This document shows, in pieces, positions 41,162-50,247 of a stretch of DNA of 64,000 bases. The position numbers and the translations under genes were made by a program. The notes below the pieces were generated by a model. The model saw only the letters and a program-made list of their open reading frames with translations, was not told the origin of the DNA and ran no database searches. Source of the stretch: Flavobacterium psychrotrophum (GTDB taxonomy: Bacteria; Bacteroidota; Bacteroidia; Flavobacteriales; Flavobacteriaceae); the NCBI RefSeq assembly GCF_003403075.1, contig NZ_CP031557.1, positions 2,728,001 to 2,792,000 on the forward strand, written 5' to 3'. Positions within the stretch are counted from its first letter, which is position 1; every line of letters begins with the position of its first letter.

Positions 41162-42622
41162 ATGAAAAAGATCTGTATAATACTGTTCTCGCTGGTTGCC
41201 GGAGCTGTAGCCCTGCAATCGTGTGAAGACATGGATGATAATGCCGTACCTGTAAATGATTTTATATGGAAAGGCCTGAACCTGTATTACCTGTGGCAGG
41301 AAGACATACCTAACCTTGCAGATGACCGCTTTTCAAACCAGGGACAACTAAATAACTTTTTACAGGCTTATGACAGCCCTGAAACACTTTTTGAAAGCCT
41401 GCTGTACCGCGAAGATGCAGGCGGACGTAAGGTAGACCGCTGGAGCGTTTTGTTTTCTGATTTCCGTACACTGGAAAACCTGTTGCAGGGAACAAGCAAA
41501 AGCAATGGTATGGAATATGGGTTATCTTATACCGATGCGTCTCAAATTGGTGTTTTTGGATATGTACGCTATATACTGCCGGATACTGATGCTGCTGGTA
41601 AAGACATACACCGTGGCGACATTTTTTATGCCATAAATGGTACAACACTAAACAGGAGCAATTATCAGGAATTACTAAGCCAGGGTACATATACACTAAA
41701 CCTTGCAGATGACATTAACGGCACAATTACACCAAATGGCAGGACTGTATCGCTTACCAAAAGTGAATATTCTGAAAATCCGGTATATATACACAACACT
41801 TATACAAGTGGCAGCCATAAAATAGGTTACCTTATGTATAATGGTTTTTACAGTAACTATGATGCTGAGCTTAATAATGCATTTGGACAATTTGCTTCAG
41901 AAGGGGTGACTGACCTGGTTTTGGACCTGCGCTATAACGGAGGCGGATCTGTACGCACGGCAACATATTTAGCCAGCATGATAACAGGCCAGTTTAATGG
42001 ACAGCTATTTGCTCGCGAGCAATGGAATGCTAAATTACAGGCTTATCTCGAAAGCAATAATGCAAACTCGCTAGATAACCTGTTTACAGATAAACTAACT
42101 AATAACACTACAATAAACAGCCTTAACCTTAATAAAGTTTACATACTTACGTCTGGTACTACAGCATCTGCCAGCGAATTGGTTATTAACTGCCTGCAAC
42201 CTTACATTGATGTAGTGGTTATAGGCGATACTACAACAGGTAAAAACGTGGGATCTGTAACATTGTATGACTCGCCTACTTTTTCTTCTAAAGACCGAAA
42301 CGGCAGCCACAGATATGCAATGCAGCCTATAGTACTAAAAACGGTAAATAAAAGCGGGTTTGGTGAATATAGCGATGGCATAGCCCCTCAGGTTATATTA
42401 AAAGAAAAACTTACAACTCTTGGGATACTAGGCAATCCTGCTGAGCCGCTTTATGCAGCTGCAATAGCAAAGATTACACAACTAGGAAAGCCATTTTTAC
42501 AAGATAATGAAACAGGACTAAAAACTTTTAAAGACAGTAAAAGTATAAGGCCATTTGGTAATGAAATGTACAAAGAAGAAATGCCAAACGGAAGCCTATA
42601 CTTACTTAAAAACTTACAATAG
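41162..42622 (+). CDS. S41-family peptidase lipoprotein
   Basis: 486 aa. Lipoprotein signal (VALQSCED). An N-terminal region DFIWKGLNLYYLWQEDIPNLADDRF typical of Bacteroidetes S41 lipoproteins, a PDZ-like segment (GVFGYVRYILPDTDAAGKDIHRGDIFYAING), and the C-terminal S41 catalytic domain (DLVLDLRYNGGGSV, TSGTTASASELVINCL with the nucleophile Ser). Probably an outer-membrane-anchored protease. Monocistronic; divergent from the sigma operon. Confidence 0.9.
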   Translation: MKKICIILFSLVAGAVALQSCEDMDDNAVPVNDFIWKGLNLYYLWQEDIPNLADDRFSNQGQLNNFLQAYDSPETLFESLLYREDAGGRKVDRWSVLFSDFRTLENLLQGTSKSNGMEYGLSYTDASQIGVFGYVRYILPDTDAAGKDIHRGDIFYAINGTTLNRSNYQELLSQGTYTLNLADDINGTITPNGRTVSLTKSEYSENPVYIHNTYTSGSHKIGYLMYNGFYSNYDAELNNAFGQFASEGVTDLVLDLRYNGGGSVRTATYLASMITGQFNGQLFAREQWNAKLQAYLESNNANSLDNLFTDKLTNNTTINSLNLNKVYILTSGTTASASELVINCLQPYIDVVVIGDTTTGKNVGSVTLYDSPTFSSKDRNGSHRYAMQPIVLKTVNKSGFGEYSDGIAPQVILKEKLTTLGILGNPAEPLYAAAIAKITQLGKPFLQDNETGLKTFKDSKSIRPFGNEMYKEEMPNGSLYLLKNLQ

Positions 42623-42650
42623 TCAGGACTTTTTACTTTTTATAAATATT

Positions 42651-42680
42651 ACAAACGGCTGCCAATAAGCAGCCGTTTGT
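42651..42680 (+). terminator. Terminator-like hairpin of S41 lipoprotein
   Basis: ACAAACGGCTGC CAATAA GCAGCCGTTTGT: 12-bp perfect stem, no strong T run. Between here and 43106 the sequence is A/T-rich with no gene I can support. Confidence 0.65.
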
Positions 42681-43105
42681 AATTATAATATGTAAGTACA
42701 GTATTCGATCAAAGCTAAAGCATGCTTTTTCAATTTTAAAATGTAGCTTGTAATTTTTACGTTACAATAAAATTCAGTCAACTCTTAATAATTAAATACA
42801 CTTATTTCTTATACACAACATTAGTGTTAGAAGTTAAAATTTAAGCACCGAGATCTCCAAGATATAAATTCGAGCTATAACTGCCAGACCTAGTAATACC
42901 AATCATTAATCAACTAAAGGCAAGTAAAAGGGCGGCTTATCTATAAGTCATATAATATACATCAAAATTAAGACCAATGTATATTCATAATGGTTTAAAA
43001 TAATTGAACATCTTTGGGGCATAAGTCTTAAATAAGGCAAACGACAACCACCAACTACGCCTACATCATATCAAAAACTACTGTAAATTCAATAAGATTA
43101 GGGTA
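42681..43105. other. Apparently gene-free A/T-rich intergenic stretch
   Basis: About 425 bp without a convincing frame or promoter box. A 21-codon frame on the minus strand (42841-42906) is listed among the rejected items. Confidence 0.6.
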
Positions 43106-43106
43106 T

Positions 43107-43135
43107 AAAAAAATGCCCCCGCATTGCGGGAGCAT
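43107..43135 (-). terminator. Terminator of OmpA-family gene
   Basis: Minus strand: ATGCTCCCGC AAT GCGGGGGCAT (10 bp, one G-U), then seven Ts, 30 bp after the stop codon. Confidence 0.85.
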
Positions 43136-43164
43136 CTTATATATTGAATAAAATTCAATTAAAA

Positions 43165-44412
43165 TTATTTGATAATAAATGTTACCCTACGTACAGTTTG
43201 ACGGGCATATTTAGAATCTTTGCTAACAGAAGCATCTTCACCGTTACCAACTATGTTAAGCCTTGAAGCGTTGATACCTGCATCAACAAGGATTTTCTTA
43301 ACATTTTCAGCTCTTCTTGCAGATAGTGCTTTGTTGTATTCAGTATTACCAATTTCATCAGCATAACCTATTACATCAGCAGATTTAGATGGGTTTTCTT
43401 TCAGATATTTGATCAGGAAGTTAACACCATTAACAGACTGTGGATTTGGTTGATCTGCATTAAAGTCGAAGTATACGTTAACGTAACCACCGTTGATAAG
43501 ATCTGTAAGGTCTGCAGTAGCAGAAGATTTAAGTTCACCTTCTTTTTTCTCTAGGTAAGACTCAAGTTCATCAGGTACACCGTTACCATTACGGTCAATG
43601 TTACGACCTTTGCTATCTACAGCTACACCAGCAATAGTATTTGGTTCAGCATCAAGATAATCAGGCACACCATCTTTATCAGAGTCATTCATCATTGTTT
43701 CAAGATCGCCTACACGCTTATCAAGCTCATTAAGCTGATCTGTTACACTATATACATACCAGTCAGCATGTTTCTCTTTACTACCAAGGTAGAAAGTAAG
43801 ACCTACTGTACCAGTCATTAACACACCGTCAACAACGTTTGTGCTAACTGTAGAGTTACCATCAAAGTTAAAGTTTTGTACACCATTTACAGATGTTGTA
43901 AAGTCTCCTGTAAGCACAACACTATTAGAAAGCCTAAGCTGACCTGTAAGACCGCCTATTAAGTTAAGACCATGATCCTTAGCATCACTATAAAGTGCAT
44001 TATCATCAAAAGTCATTCTAAATACACCGGCACCACCATGTAGTAACAAACCGAACCTATTTGTCCAGTCTTCAAAATTAAGGATTCTACCTACGTTAAT
44101 TACACCTTGTAGGTCTAATCTCATAAATGTAGTTTTGAAATCCAGACTGTTGTCGGCATTCTTAAATTGGTTGTAAGCTGCATCAAGCTTCAAACCAAAT
44201 TTGTTGTTAAACATATAACGCACACCAAGTTCACCAGTAATAGGTGCAAGACGCGAAGTCCTGTAACCTTCTGTAAATGTACGTCCGGGCTTGTTAATAC
44301 CGGCACCAACTTCTATTGACCATTTGTCATATTCTTGTGTTGGTTTAGCTTCCTGCGCATTTATACCCTGCGACAGGCAAAGCAGTAATAGGGGGAGTAC
44401 AGCTTTCTTCAT
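43165..44412 (-). CDS. OmpA-family outer-membrane protein with TSP3 repeats
   Basis: 415 aa: signal peptide (LLLCLSQGINA-Q), an eight-strand-type N-terminal barrel (about 25-225), calcium-binding thrombospondin-3-like repeats (DSDKDGVPDYLDAEPNT, DRNGNGVPDELESY), then the OmpA C-terminal peptidoglycan-binding domain (VYFDFNADQPNPQSVN, GYADEIGNTEYNKALSARRAENV). Abundant structural outer-membrane protein, likely strongly expressed. Stand-alone gene with its own terminator. Confidence 0.92.
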   Translation of the reverse strand: MKKAVLPLLLLCLSQGINAQEAKPTQEYDKWSIEVGAGINKPGRTFTEGYRTSRLAPITGELGVRYMFNNKFGLKLDAAYNQFKNADNSLDFKTTFMRLDLQGVINVGRILNFEDWTNRFGLLLHGGAGVFRMTFDDNALYSDAKDHGLNLIGGLTGQLRLSNSVVLTGDFTTSVNGVQNFNFDGNSTVSTNVVDGVLMTGTVGLTFYLGSKEKHADWYVYSVTDQLNELDKRVGDLETMMNDSDKDGVPDYLDAEPNTIAGVAVDSKGRNIDRNGNGVPDELESYLEKKEGELKSSATADLTDLINGGYVNVYFDFNADQPNPQSVNGVNFLIKYLKENPSKSADVIGYADEIGNTEYNKALSARRAENVKKILVDAGINASRLNIVGNGEDASVSKDSKYARQTVRRVTFIIK

Positions 44413-44520
44413 AAATAATTGTTTTGTTTATCAGTACGTTTAAATTTTTCTGTAAAAATAGTAAAATAAAAATAAGAAAATATGTATTATATTTATAAAA
44501 ATTTTAAGCGAATTTAAAAA

Positions 44521-45873
44521 ATGTTCTCTACAATCAATCCTCATACAGCTATTTCGATAGCTGATCATCAATACATTGCAGATTCCGAAGCAGGCATTAT
44601 AGCCGAAAAATCGTTGGTTGCTTTTCAGTCCTGGAGGTCTGAAAACATTGGTGAAAGACTAAACTTTATCAAAAGTTTAATACTTACTTTAACAAAAAAC
44701 AAACGTTTACTCGCGCATCAGGCTGTTTTAGAAATGGGTAAACCATTAAAACAAGCTTTAGCTGAGGTGGACAAATGTAAGCTTTTATGCGAATTTTACC
44801 TACAAAATTCAGATTTTTTTTTATCAGGCAAAAATATAGATACTGATGGTACAGAAAGTTACACTATTTATGAACCTTTAGGGCCTGTTTTAGCCATCAT
44901 GCCATGGAACTTTCCGTACTGGCAGGTTTTTCGTTTTGCTATACCTACCATCATTGCAGGAAACACTGTTTTAGTTAAACATGCGAGCAATGTAGCCGGG
45001 TGTGCTCAACTTATTGAAAACTTATTTTCTGAAGCAGGATTTCCTCAAAACATCTATACAAACGTGCTCATTTCGGGCAGTCAGGTAAAAAACCTTATAG
45101 ACAACCCATCTGTTAAAGCCATTTCTTTAACCGGTAGCGAAAAGGCAGGAGCCTCAGCCGCATCGGCAGCTGCGGCACAAATAAAAAAATCTGTATTAGA
45201 ACTCGGCGGCAGTAATGCCCTGATTATTTTAGCTGATGCTGATCTTGAAAAGACAATACCTGAAGCCGTAACAGCACGTTTTCAAAATGCCGGACAAAGT
45301 TGCATTGCTGCTAAACGCTTTTTAGTACATTCATCTATATATGACAAATTTATTAAAGAATTTACAAAACAGGTAGCTGCTTTAAAAATGGGAGATCCAA
45401 TGGATGAAGCCACATACATAGGCCCGCTTGCACGTGTAGACCTGGCTGAAGAAGTAGAAAAGCAGGTAAATGACTCTGTAGCGATGGGAGCTAAAATAGT
45501 TACCGGTGGCAAACGCAATAATGCGTTTTACACCCCCACGGTACTAACAAACATTACCATAGACATGCCTGTTTTTAAAGAAGAAGTCTTTGGTCCGGCT
45601 GTTCCTGTGCTTGCTTTTGACACTTTTGAAGAAGCTGTTGAACTAAGTAATGCAACCGGTTTTGGATTAGGCGTATCTATTTTTACAACAGACATAGAAA
45701 ACATCAAACAAAAAATACATCTTTTTGAAGAAGGAGCCGTATTTATAAATGCAATGGTAAAATCTGACCCTGCCCTACCCTTTGGTGGTATAAAACGCTC
45801 TGGTTTTGGCCGGGAACTTGCCGAAAACGGTATTAAAGAATTTGTAAATGTAAAAACGGTTTATATCAGGTAA
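44521..45873 (+). CDS. Aldehyde dehydrogenase (succinate-semialdehyde type)
   Basis: 450 aa ALDH superfamily. Catalytic Cys in QNAGQSCIAAKRF, the general-base Glu in LELGGSNALIIL, NAD-binding PWNFPYWQVFR, LTGSEKAG and EEVFGPAVPV. Size and FINAMVKSDPALPFGGIKRSGFGREL ending resemble the succinate-semialdehyde dehydrogenase branch (GabD/Sad), not decisive. Starts at ATG 44521; the next gene follows 1 bp after the stop, likely co-transcribed. Confidence 0.9.
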   Translation: MFSTINPHTAISIADHQYIADSEAGIIAEKSLVAFQSWRSENIGERLNFIKSLILTLTKNKRLLAHQAVLEMGKPLKQALAEVDKCKLLCEFYLQNSDFFLSGKNIDTDGTESYTIYEPLGPVLAIMPWNFPYWQVFRFAIPTIIAGNTVLVKHASNVAGCAQLIENLFSEAGFPQNIYTNVLISGSQVKNLIDNPSVKAISLTGSEKAGASAASAAAAQIKKSVLELGGSNALIILADADLEKTIPEAVTARFQNAGQSCIAAKRFLVHSSIYDKFIKEFTKQVAALKMGDPMDEATYIGPLARVDLAEEVEKQVNDSVAMGAKIVTGGKRNNAFYTPTVLTNITIDMPVFKEEVFGPAVPVLAFDTFEEAVELSNATGFGLGVSIFTTDIENIKQKIHLFEEGAVFINAMVKSDPALPFGGIKRSGFGRELAENGIKEFVNVKTVYIR

Positions 45874-45874
45874 T

Positions 45875-46624
45875 ATGAATCTTTTAGAACCTCTTAACCA
45901 GCATCTAAACAAATACCCATACATATACCGAATTGAGCTTTTAGACCGGTTTTTCCAGATACTGGATAACAAGGAAATTGTTTTTGTAAAACCATCCTGT
46001 TGGACAGATCCTATGGAGAACATCATATTCAACGCCCGCATCTTAAAAGGCGATACAGAATATGTGCATCCGGCAAAAGATAAAATATATGCACAGTGCT
46101 GGAGCTATGACGATGATTCGTATGCGCTCTGGCAAATTTACACAACCAAGCCTGATGATTTTGGCATAACAAAGAGACATCCCGGAATACGCATAACAAC
46201 ACACCTGAACAGGCTCGCTCATCTTGCAGAAATGAATACGGGGGTTTTTAATTATGGACTTGTAAACTATTTACCCAAGAAAGACCTTATCAAACTACCC
46301 AACACTCCTGAATTTATAGCCTGCCTGGCATCAGAAGCGTTATGCGATGACCACTTTCGCTCGCTGCTCATAAAACGAAAGTCGTATAAATATGAAAAGG
46401 AAGTACGCCTTATGTACCATTCTGATGAAAATAATGCAGATAGAATATATCGCCTCAAAATTGAGCCACACGAGCTCATAACATCACTTCGGTTAGACCC
46501 ATCGCTTACAAAAAAAGAAGCTGCCCTTTTAAAGGAGCAACTCATCTATCAATATAATTTTAAGCCAAGCCAGATTACTCAATCTACCTTAAACGCCGAC
46601 AACAAGCTTATATTCAGGATTTAA
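45875..46624 (+). CDS. DUF2971 domain protein
   Basis: 249 aa, cytoplasmic. IYRIELLDRFFQILDNKEIVFVKPSCWTDPMEN, then YAQCWSYDDDSYALWQIY and KYEKEVRLMYHSDEN fit the DUF2971 pattern (KxxSxFNDPxE, C-x-S..ALW..Y, KEVRLV). Function unknown; DUF2971 genes are often in defence or mobile contexts, but here it is a chromosomal neighbour of an aldehyde dehydrogenase. One bp after it. Confidence 0.75.
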   Translation: MNLLEPLNQHLNKYPYIYRIELLDRFFQILDNKEIVFVKPSCWTDPMENIIFNARILKGDTEYVHPAKDKIYAQCWSYDDDSYALWQIYTTKPDDFGITKRHPGIRITTHLNRLAHLAEMNTGVFNYGLVNYLPKKDLIKLPNTPEFIACLASEALCDDHFRSLLIKRKSYKYEKEVRLMYHSDENNADRIYRLKIEPHELITSLRLDPSLTKKEAALLKEQLIYQYNFKPSQITQSTLNADNKLIFRI

Positions 46625-46655
46625 CTTCACAATTTTACTTAATATTTAATAACCA

Positions 46656-46691
46656 AAAAAGCCACGCATAATATAATACGTGGCTTTTTGT
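46656..46691. terminator. Bidirectional terminator before murA end
   Basis: AAAAAGCCACG and CGTGGCTTTTT, 11-bp stem, 12-nt loop, between the converging DUF2971 gene and murA. Confidence 0.85.
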
Positions 46692-46707
46692 GTATATAAA
46701 AAGATTA

Positions 46708-48018
46708 TTAATCTATCCTTGTAATCTTTGCACCAATAGCTTTAAGCCTTTCATCTATACGCTCATAGCCGCGGTCTATCTGGTCGCTGTTTTGTATTGT
46801 ACTGGTTCCTTTTGCAGAAAGCGCAGCAATAAGCAGCGATATACCTGCCCTTATATCTGGAGAAGACATTAATATGCCCCTTAATTTAGATTTAAAGCCA
46901 AGACCAATTACGTTAGCCCTGTGCGGGTCGCAAAGTATAATCTGCGCTCCCATATCTATAAGGCGGTCTACAAAGAACAGGCGGCTTTCAAACATTTTTT
47001 GGTGTATAAGCACACTACCCCTTGCCTGCGTTGCAACTACCAGTACAATGCTCAAAAGGTCTGGCGTAAAGCCCGGCCACGGCGCATCTGAAATAGTTAG
47101 TATTGAGCCATCTATATAGCTTTGTATCTCATAACCTTCTGTGTGTGCAGGAATGTAAATATCTTCACCCCTACGCTCCAGGGTTATACCCAGTTTTCTA
47201 AATACACTTGGTATTACACCCAGGTTATCCCAGCTAACATCTTTAATAGTTATTTCGCTTTGTGTCATAGCGGCAAGACCTATCCAGCTGCCTATTTCTA
47301 TCATATCCGGTAAAATACGGTGCTCACATCCGCCCAGTGTGTCTACACCTTCTATAGTAAGCAGGTTAGATCCTATACCGTTGATTTTTGCCCCCATGCT
47401 GTTTAGCATTTTACAAAGCTGTTGCAGGTAGGGTTCACAAGCTGCATTATATATGGTAGTTGTACCTTCGGCAAGTACAGCAGCCATAACAATATTAGCC
47501 GTACCGGTTACCGAAGCCTCATCAAGAAGCATATAAGTACCTTTTAGCTTTTCAGCCTCAACACCGTAAAAAGAATCTTCTTCGTTGTAACGAAATTTAG
47601 CACCCAGACTTATAAATCCTTCAAAATGGGTATCAAGTCTACGGCGGCCTATCTTATCTCCACCCGGCTTAGGAATATAACCTTTGCCAAAGCGGGCCAA
47701 TAACGGACCTACAATCATAATAGAACCACGAAGCCCTGCACCCTCTTTCTTAAAATCATCGCTCTCCAGGTAGGTAAGGTTTACCTCGTCTGCCTGAAAA
47801 GTATAAGAACCATGAGCAAGTTTTTGAATTTTTACACCCAGATTGCCTAACAACGCTATTAGCTTGTTAACATCTATAATGTCAGGAATATTAGTAATGG
47901 TTACTTTTTCGGAGGTAAGCAATACAGTATTTAGTACCTGTAGCGCCTCATTCTTGGCACCCTGAGGTGTAATTTCGCCTTTAAGCGGCGCACCGCCTTC
48001 AATTTTAAATGTTCCCAT
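46708..48018 (-). CDS. murA: UDP-N-acetylglucosamine 1-carboxyvinyltransferase
   Basis: 436 aa. Catalyses the first committed step of peptidoglycan synthesis (enolpyruvyl transfer to UDP-GlcNAc). Contains the inverted alpha-beta barrel repeats, GAKNEALQVLNTVLLT, and RGSIMIVGPLLARFGKGYIPKPGGDKIG; the usual PGGCAIG cysteine (fosfomycin target) is replaced by PGGDKIG (Asp), as known for resistant MurA variants. Followed (upstream on minus) by DUF4290 and DUF493 genes. Confidence 0.95.
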   Translation of the reverse strand: MGTFKIEGGAPLKGEITPQGAKNEALQVLNTVLLTSEKVTITNIPDIIDVNKLIALLGNLGVKIQKLAHGSYTFQADEVNLTYLESDDFKKEGAGLRGSIMIVGPLLARFGKGYIPKPGGDKIGRRRLDTHFEGFISLGAKFRYNEEDSFYGVEAEKLKGTYMLLDEASVTGTANIVMAAVLAEGTTTIYNAACEPYLQQLCKMLNSMGAKINGIGSNLLTIEGVDTLGGCEHRILPDMIEIGSWIGLAAMTQSEITIKDVSWDNLGVIPSVFRKLGITLERRGEDIYIPAHTEGYEIQSYIDGSILTISDAPWPGFTPDLLSIVLVVATQARGSVLIHQKMFESRLFFVDRLIDMGAQIILCDPHRANVIGLGFKSKLRGILMSSPDIRAGISLLIAALSAKGTSTIQNSDQIDRGYERIDERLKAIGAKITRID

Positions 48019-48026
48019 GCAGCGAT

Positions 48027-48755
48027 CTAAAAGTTTTGTTTAGGATTACGGTTGTTATTCTGGCTATTATTTCTGTTTGTGGTACCCCTCTGCATTTTTT
48101 GGCGGGGGTTATTATTATTACTGCTAATAGCAGCATTGCTATGCGTTTTATTGCTCAGCTTTTTGTTAACCTTCATAAGGTCGTTCGAGGCAGAAAGCTC
48201 CTCATCTGTAGAAAGCAGGTTTATTTTGCCGCCACTAAGTTCTAACAGGTGCTGAAATATTACATCATCCTTTACGGTATCTTTATTCCAGCTCAGGAAC
48301 GACTTCTTCATATGGTTAGCAATCACAATGATAAGTGCATCTTTAAGCGGGCCATCTTCCCACTTATTAGCTACATCTATCATGTATTTTATATTATTGC
48401 CATAAAACCTGTACTTCGGAAAGTTTTGAGGATATGCAAGCCTGTCCGGCTTTTGGGCAAGAATTTCACGGTTAGGCAATGGGTATGGAGAATCTACATC
48501 AATTGTAAAATCAGACATTATAAAAAGCTGATCCCAAAGCTTGTGCTGAAAATCCGGCACATCACGCAGGTGCGGATTAAGGTTGCCCATAACCGATATA
48601 ATGTATTTAGCTGCCTTATTACGCTCAGCACGGTCTTCTAAAGCTACAGCCTGAGAAATAAGCTTTTGCAGGTGCCTGCCGTATTCCGGTATTATAAGGT
48701 GCGACCTTTCAGCATTATACTCTAAGTGATTAACTGCTTCTACGGAATTATACAT
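48027..48755 (-). CDS. DUF4290 domain protein
   Basis: 242 aa. NSVEAVNHLEYNAERSHLIIPEYGRHLQKLISQAV and LPNREILAQKPDRLAYPQNFPKYRFYG match the Bacteroidetes-restricted DUF4290. The C-terminal tail after about residue 195 is low-complexity, Asn/Gln-rich and basic (SSNNNNPRQKM, NNSQNNNRNPKQNF). Cytoplasmic, function unknown, and often next to murA. Eight bp upstream of murA in the same transcript. Confidence 0.88.
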   Translation of the reverse strand: MYNSVEAVNHLEYNAERSHLIIPEYGRHLQKLISQAVALEDRAERNKAAKYIISVMGNLNPHLRDVPDFQHKLWDQLFIMSDFTIDVDSPYPLPNREILAQKPDRLAYPQNFPKYRFYGNNIKYMIDVANKWEDGPLKDALIIVIANHMKKSFLSWNKDTVKDDVIFQHLLELSGGKINLLSTDEELSASNDLMKVNKKLSNKTHSNAAISSNNNNPRQKMQRGTTNRNNSQNNNRNPKQNF

Positions 48756-48765
48756 ATATTTTAAT

Positions 48766-49050
48766 TTATAAGGAAATTATGCCTTCTACACTAGAAAGCT
48801 GCTTGTATTTTTCCACTATTTCAACAGGCCCTTCCATGCGCACGTTTATAGAAATACTGGTATATTTACCCGTTTTAGACTGGGTGGTTTGTATCACTGC
48901 CCCCATGTCATTAAACGCATCTTCTACAGTGGTTATCTTTTGCGCGTCTGAGGGTACAATAAATTTAAAAAGATATTCGGCCGGCCAATCAGCAGATCCT
49001 GCCAGTTCTTCGGTAAGCCTTATATAAAATTCTTCGCTTTTGTTATCCAT
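48766..49050 (-). CDS. DUF493 (YbeD-like) protein
   Basis: 94 aa. The DUF493/YbeD ferredoxin-like fold is indicated by LAGSADWPAEYLFKFIVPSD and SKTGKYTSISINVRMEGPVEIVEKYKQL. A conserved small cytoplasmic protein of unclear role, possibly allosteric ACT-like. Ten bp before DUF4290; first gene of DUF493-DUF4290-murA. Confidence 0.88.
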   Translation of the reverse strand: MDNKSEEFYIRLTEELAGSADWPAEYLFKFIVPSDAQKITTVEDAFNDMGAVIQTTQSKTGKYTSISINVRMEGPVEIVEKYKQLSSVEGIISL

Positions 49051-49193
49051 TGTTCAGGTAAAAATAAACGCAAATATACATTATTCCCACCTATATGTTA
49101 CTGCTGCCACAATATATTATCAATACACACGCAACCCTGCTGCAAAAATGGCATCTAACAATCAGATTTAGGTTACATAATGGTTATTTTTTA

Positions 49194-49226
49194 AAGAGCC
49201 TCCTGCATATTTTGCAGGAGGCTCTT
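49194..49226. terminator. Strong hairpin terminator
   Basis: AAGAGCCTCCTGCA pairs with TGCAGGAGGCTCTT (14-bp perfect stem). Likely ends the 99-aa membrane protein gene (49232-49531) on the minus strand. Confidence 0.8.
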
Positions 49227-49231
49227 GTATT

Positions 49232-49531
49232 TTAGTTTAGTGCAAACATTACCGTAACTATAGACACCACTGCCAGTATGCAATAACTGTAGGATATAAT
49301 TTTACCCAGCCTTTCACTTAAGCCAAAAAGCCTTAGTACCGAAAAAAGCGAAGTACCAATAACAAGGTTCAGGAAAATCCATAATAACAATATCTTATCC
49401 ATCCCTCCATTTTGCGCAGACATCTTACTGTTTATCTGAAGACCTATCAGAATACAAAAAAGCGGCAGCCAGATAAAATAAAGACTTACCAAAACATGGT
49501 ATGCAAGATGCTTTAAATCAAATTCTCTCAT
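49232..49531 (-). CDS. Small three-helix membrane protein
   Basis: 99 aa from the ATG at 49531 (MREFDLKHLAYHVLV). Three membrane segments: LVSLYFIWLPLFCILIGLQI, ILLLWIFLNLVIGTSLFSVL, IISYSYCILAVVSIVTVMFAL. No family recognised. Alone on its strand. Confidence 0.65.
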   Translation of the reverse strand: MREFDLKHLAYHVLVSLYFIWLPLFCILIGLQINSKMSAQNGGMDKILLLWIFLNLVIGTSLFSVLRLFGLSERLGKIISYSYCILAVVSIVTVMFALN

Positions 49532-49863
49532 AATCTGATATTTGTATTTACATCTTAACGCAATTTTAAGAATAAATATTGGCATAAATTTAACTTTTAT
49601 ACACTAAACAGAATACTGCCGAAAATTTTAAAAAATCCTCAATAATTATTATTCAACTAATTTGACGATTAAAAATTCATAAAATAACGAGAATATATTT
49701 AATAGATAATATCTTACAATTACATTGTGATTAATGTTAAAATACAGGTGCTTTAACATTAAATCAATATTTTTTTTATGTATCTTTACGTCATAATTTT
49801 TTGCCCCCCAAAGGATTATACCGAAACCCAGAAAAGGAATATTAATTTTACCGAATGCTATTT

Positions 49864-50163
49864 ATGAAGTTGAAAGAACTAAAAAGCTGGCTCGACCAGC
49901 TGAGCGACCAGGAACTTGAAAAAGAACTGCTTTACAATTCTATGGATTACGGAATTTCTGGCAATGTAGCCGAAATTAACCGCAGCGATGACAACTTATA
50001 CTATGTGGGCGATGAGCCTGTACTACTACACACCAGGCACGACCTTGAAAAACGTGGCTTTACCGATAAGCAAATTAATGAGCTTGACGTGGAGATACCA
50101 AAGGGATGCTACTATATTGAACTTAGTAACGAATACAGCATATTACAGCGTTTTGTAAGCTAA
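49864..50163 (+). CDS. Small conserved hypothetical
   Basis: 99 aa starting MKLKELKSWLDQLSDQELEKELLYN, with EPVLLHTRHDLEKRGFTDKQINELDVEIPKGCYYIELSNE. No known motif; soluble, acidic. An in-frame ATG three codons upstream (49855) is an alternative start. Separate from the PfkB gene downstream. Confidence 0.65.
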   Translation: MKLKELKSWLDQLSDQELEKELLYNSMDYGISGNVAEINRSDDNLYYVGDEPVLLHTRHDLEKRGFTDKQINELDVEIPKGCYYIELSNEYSILQRFVS

Positions 50164-50247
50164 TAAAACGCATACGTATTAACAATTTGTTTTGCCATCT
50201 GTAGGTTTTTATTTGATAACTTAGTATAGTTAACAATAAACTTACCG

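Noticed and set aside
42841..42906. Minus-strand 21-codon frame (MIGITRSGSYSS...LGDLGA)
   Set aside because: Very short, an in-frame stop lies two codons upstream, no promoter box, and no relation to the neighbouring genes. Reads protein-like but is not supported as a gene.
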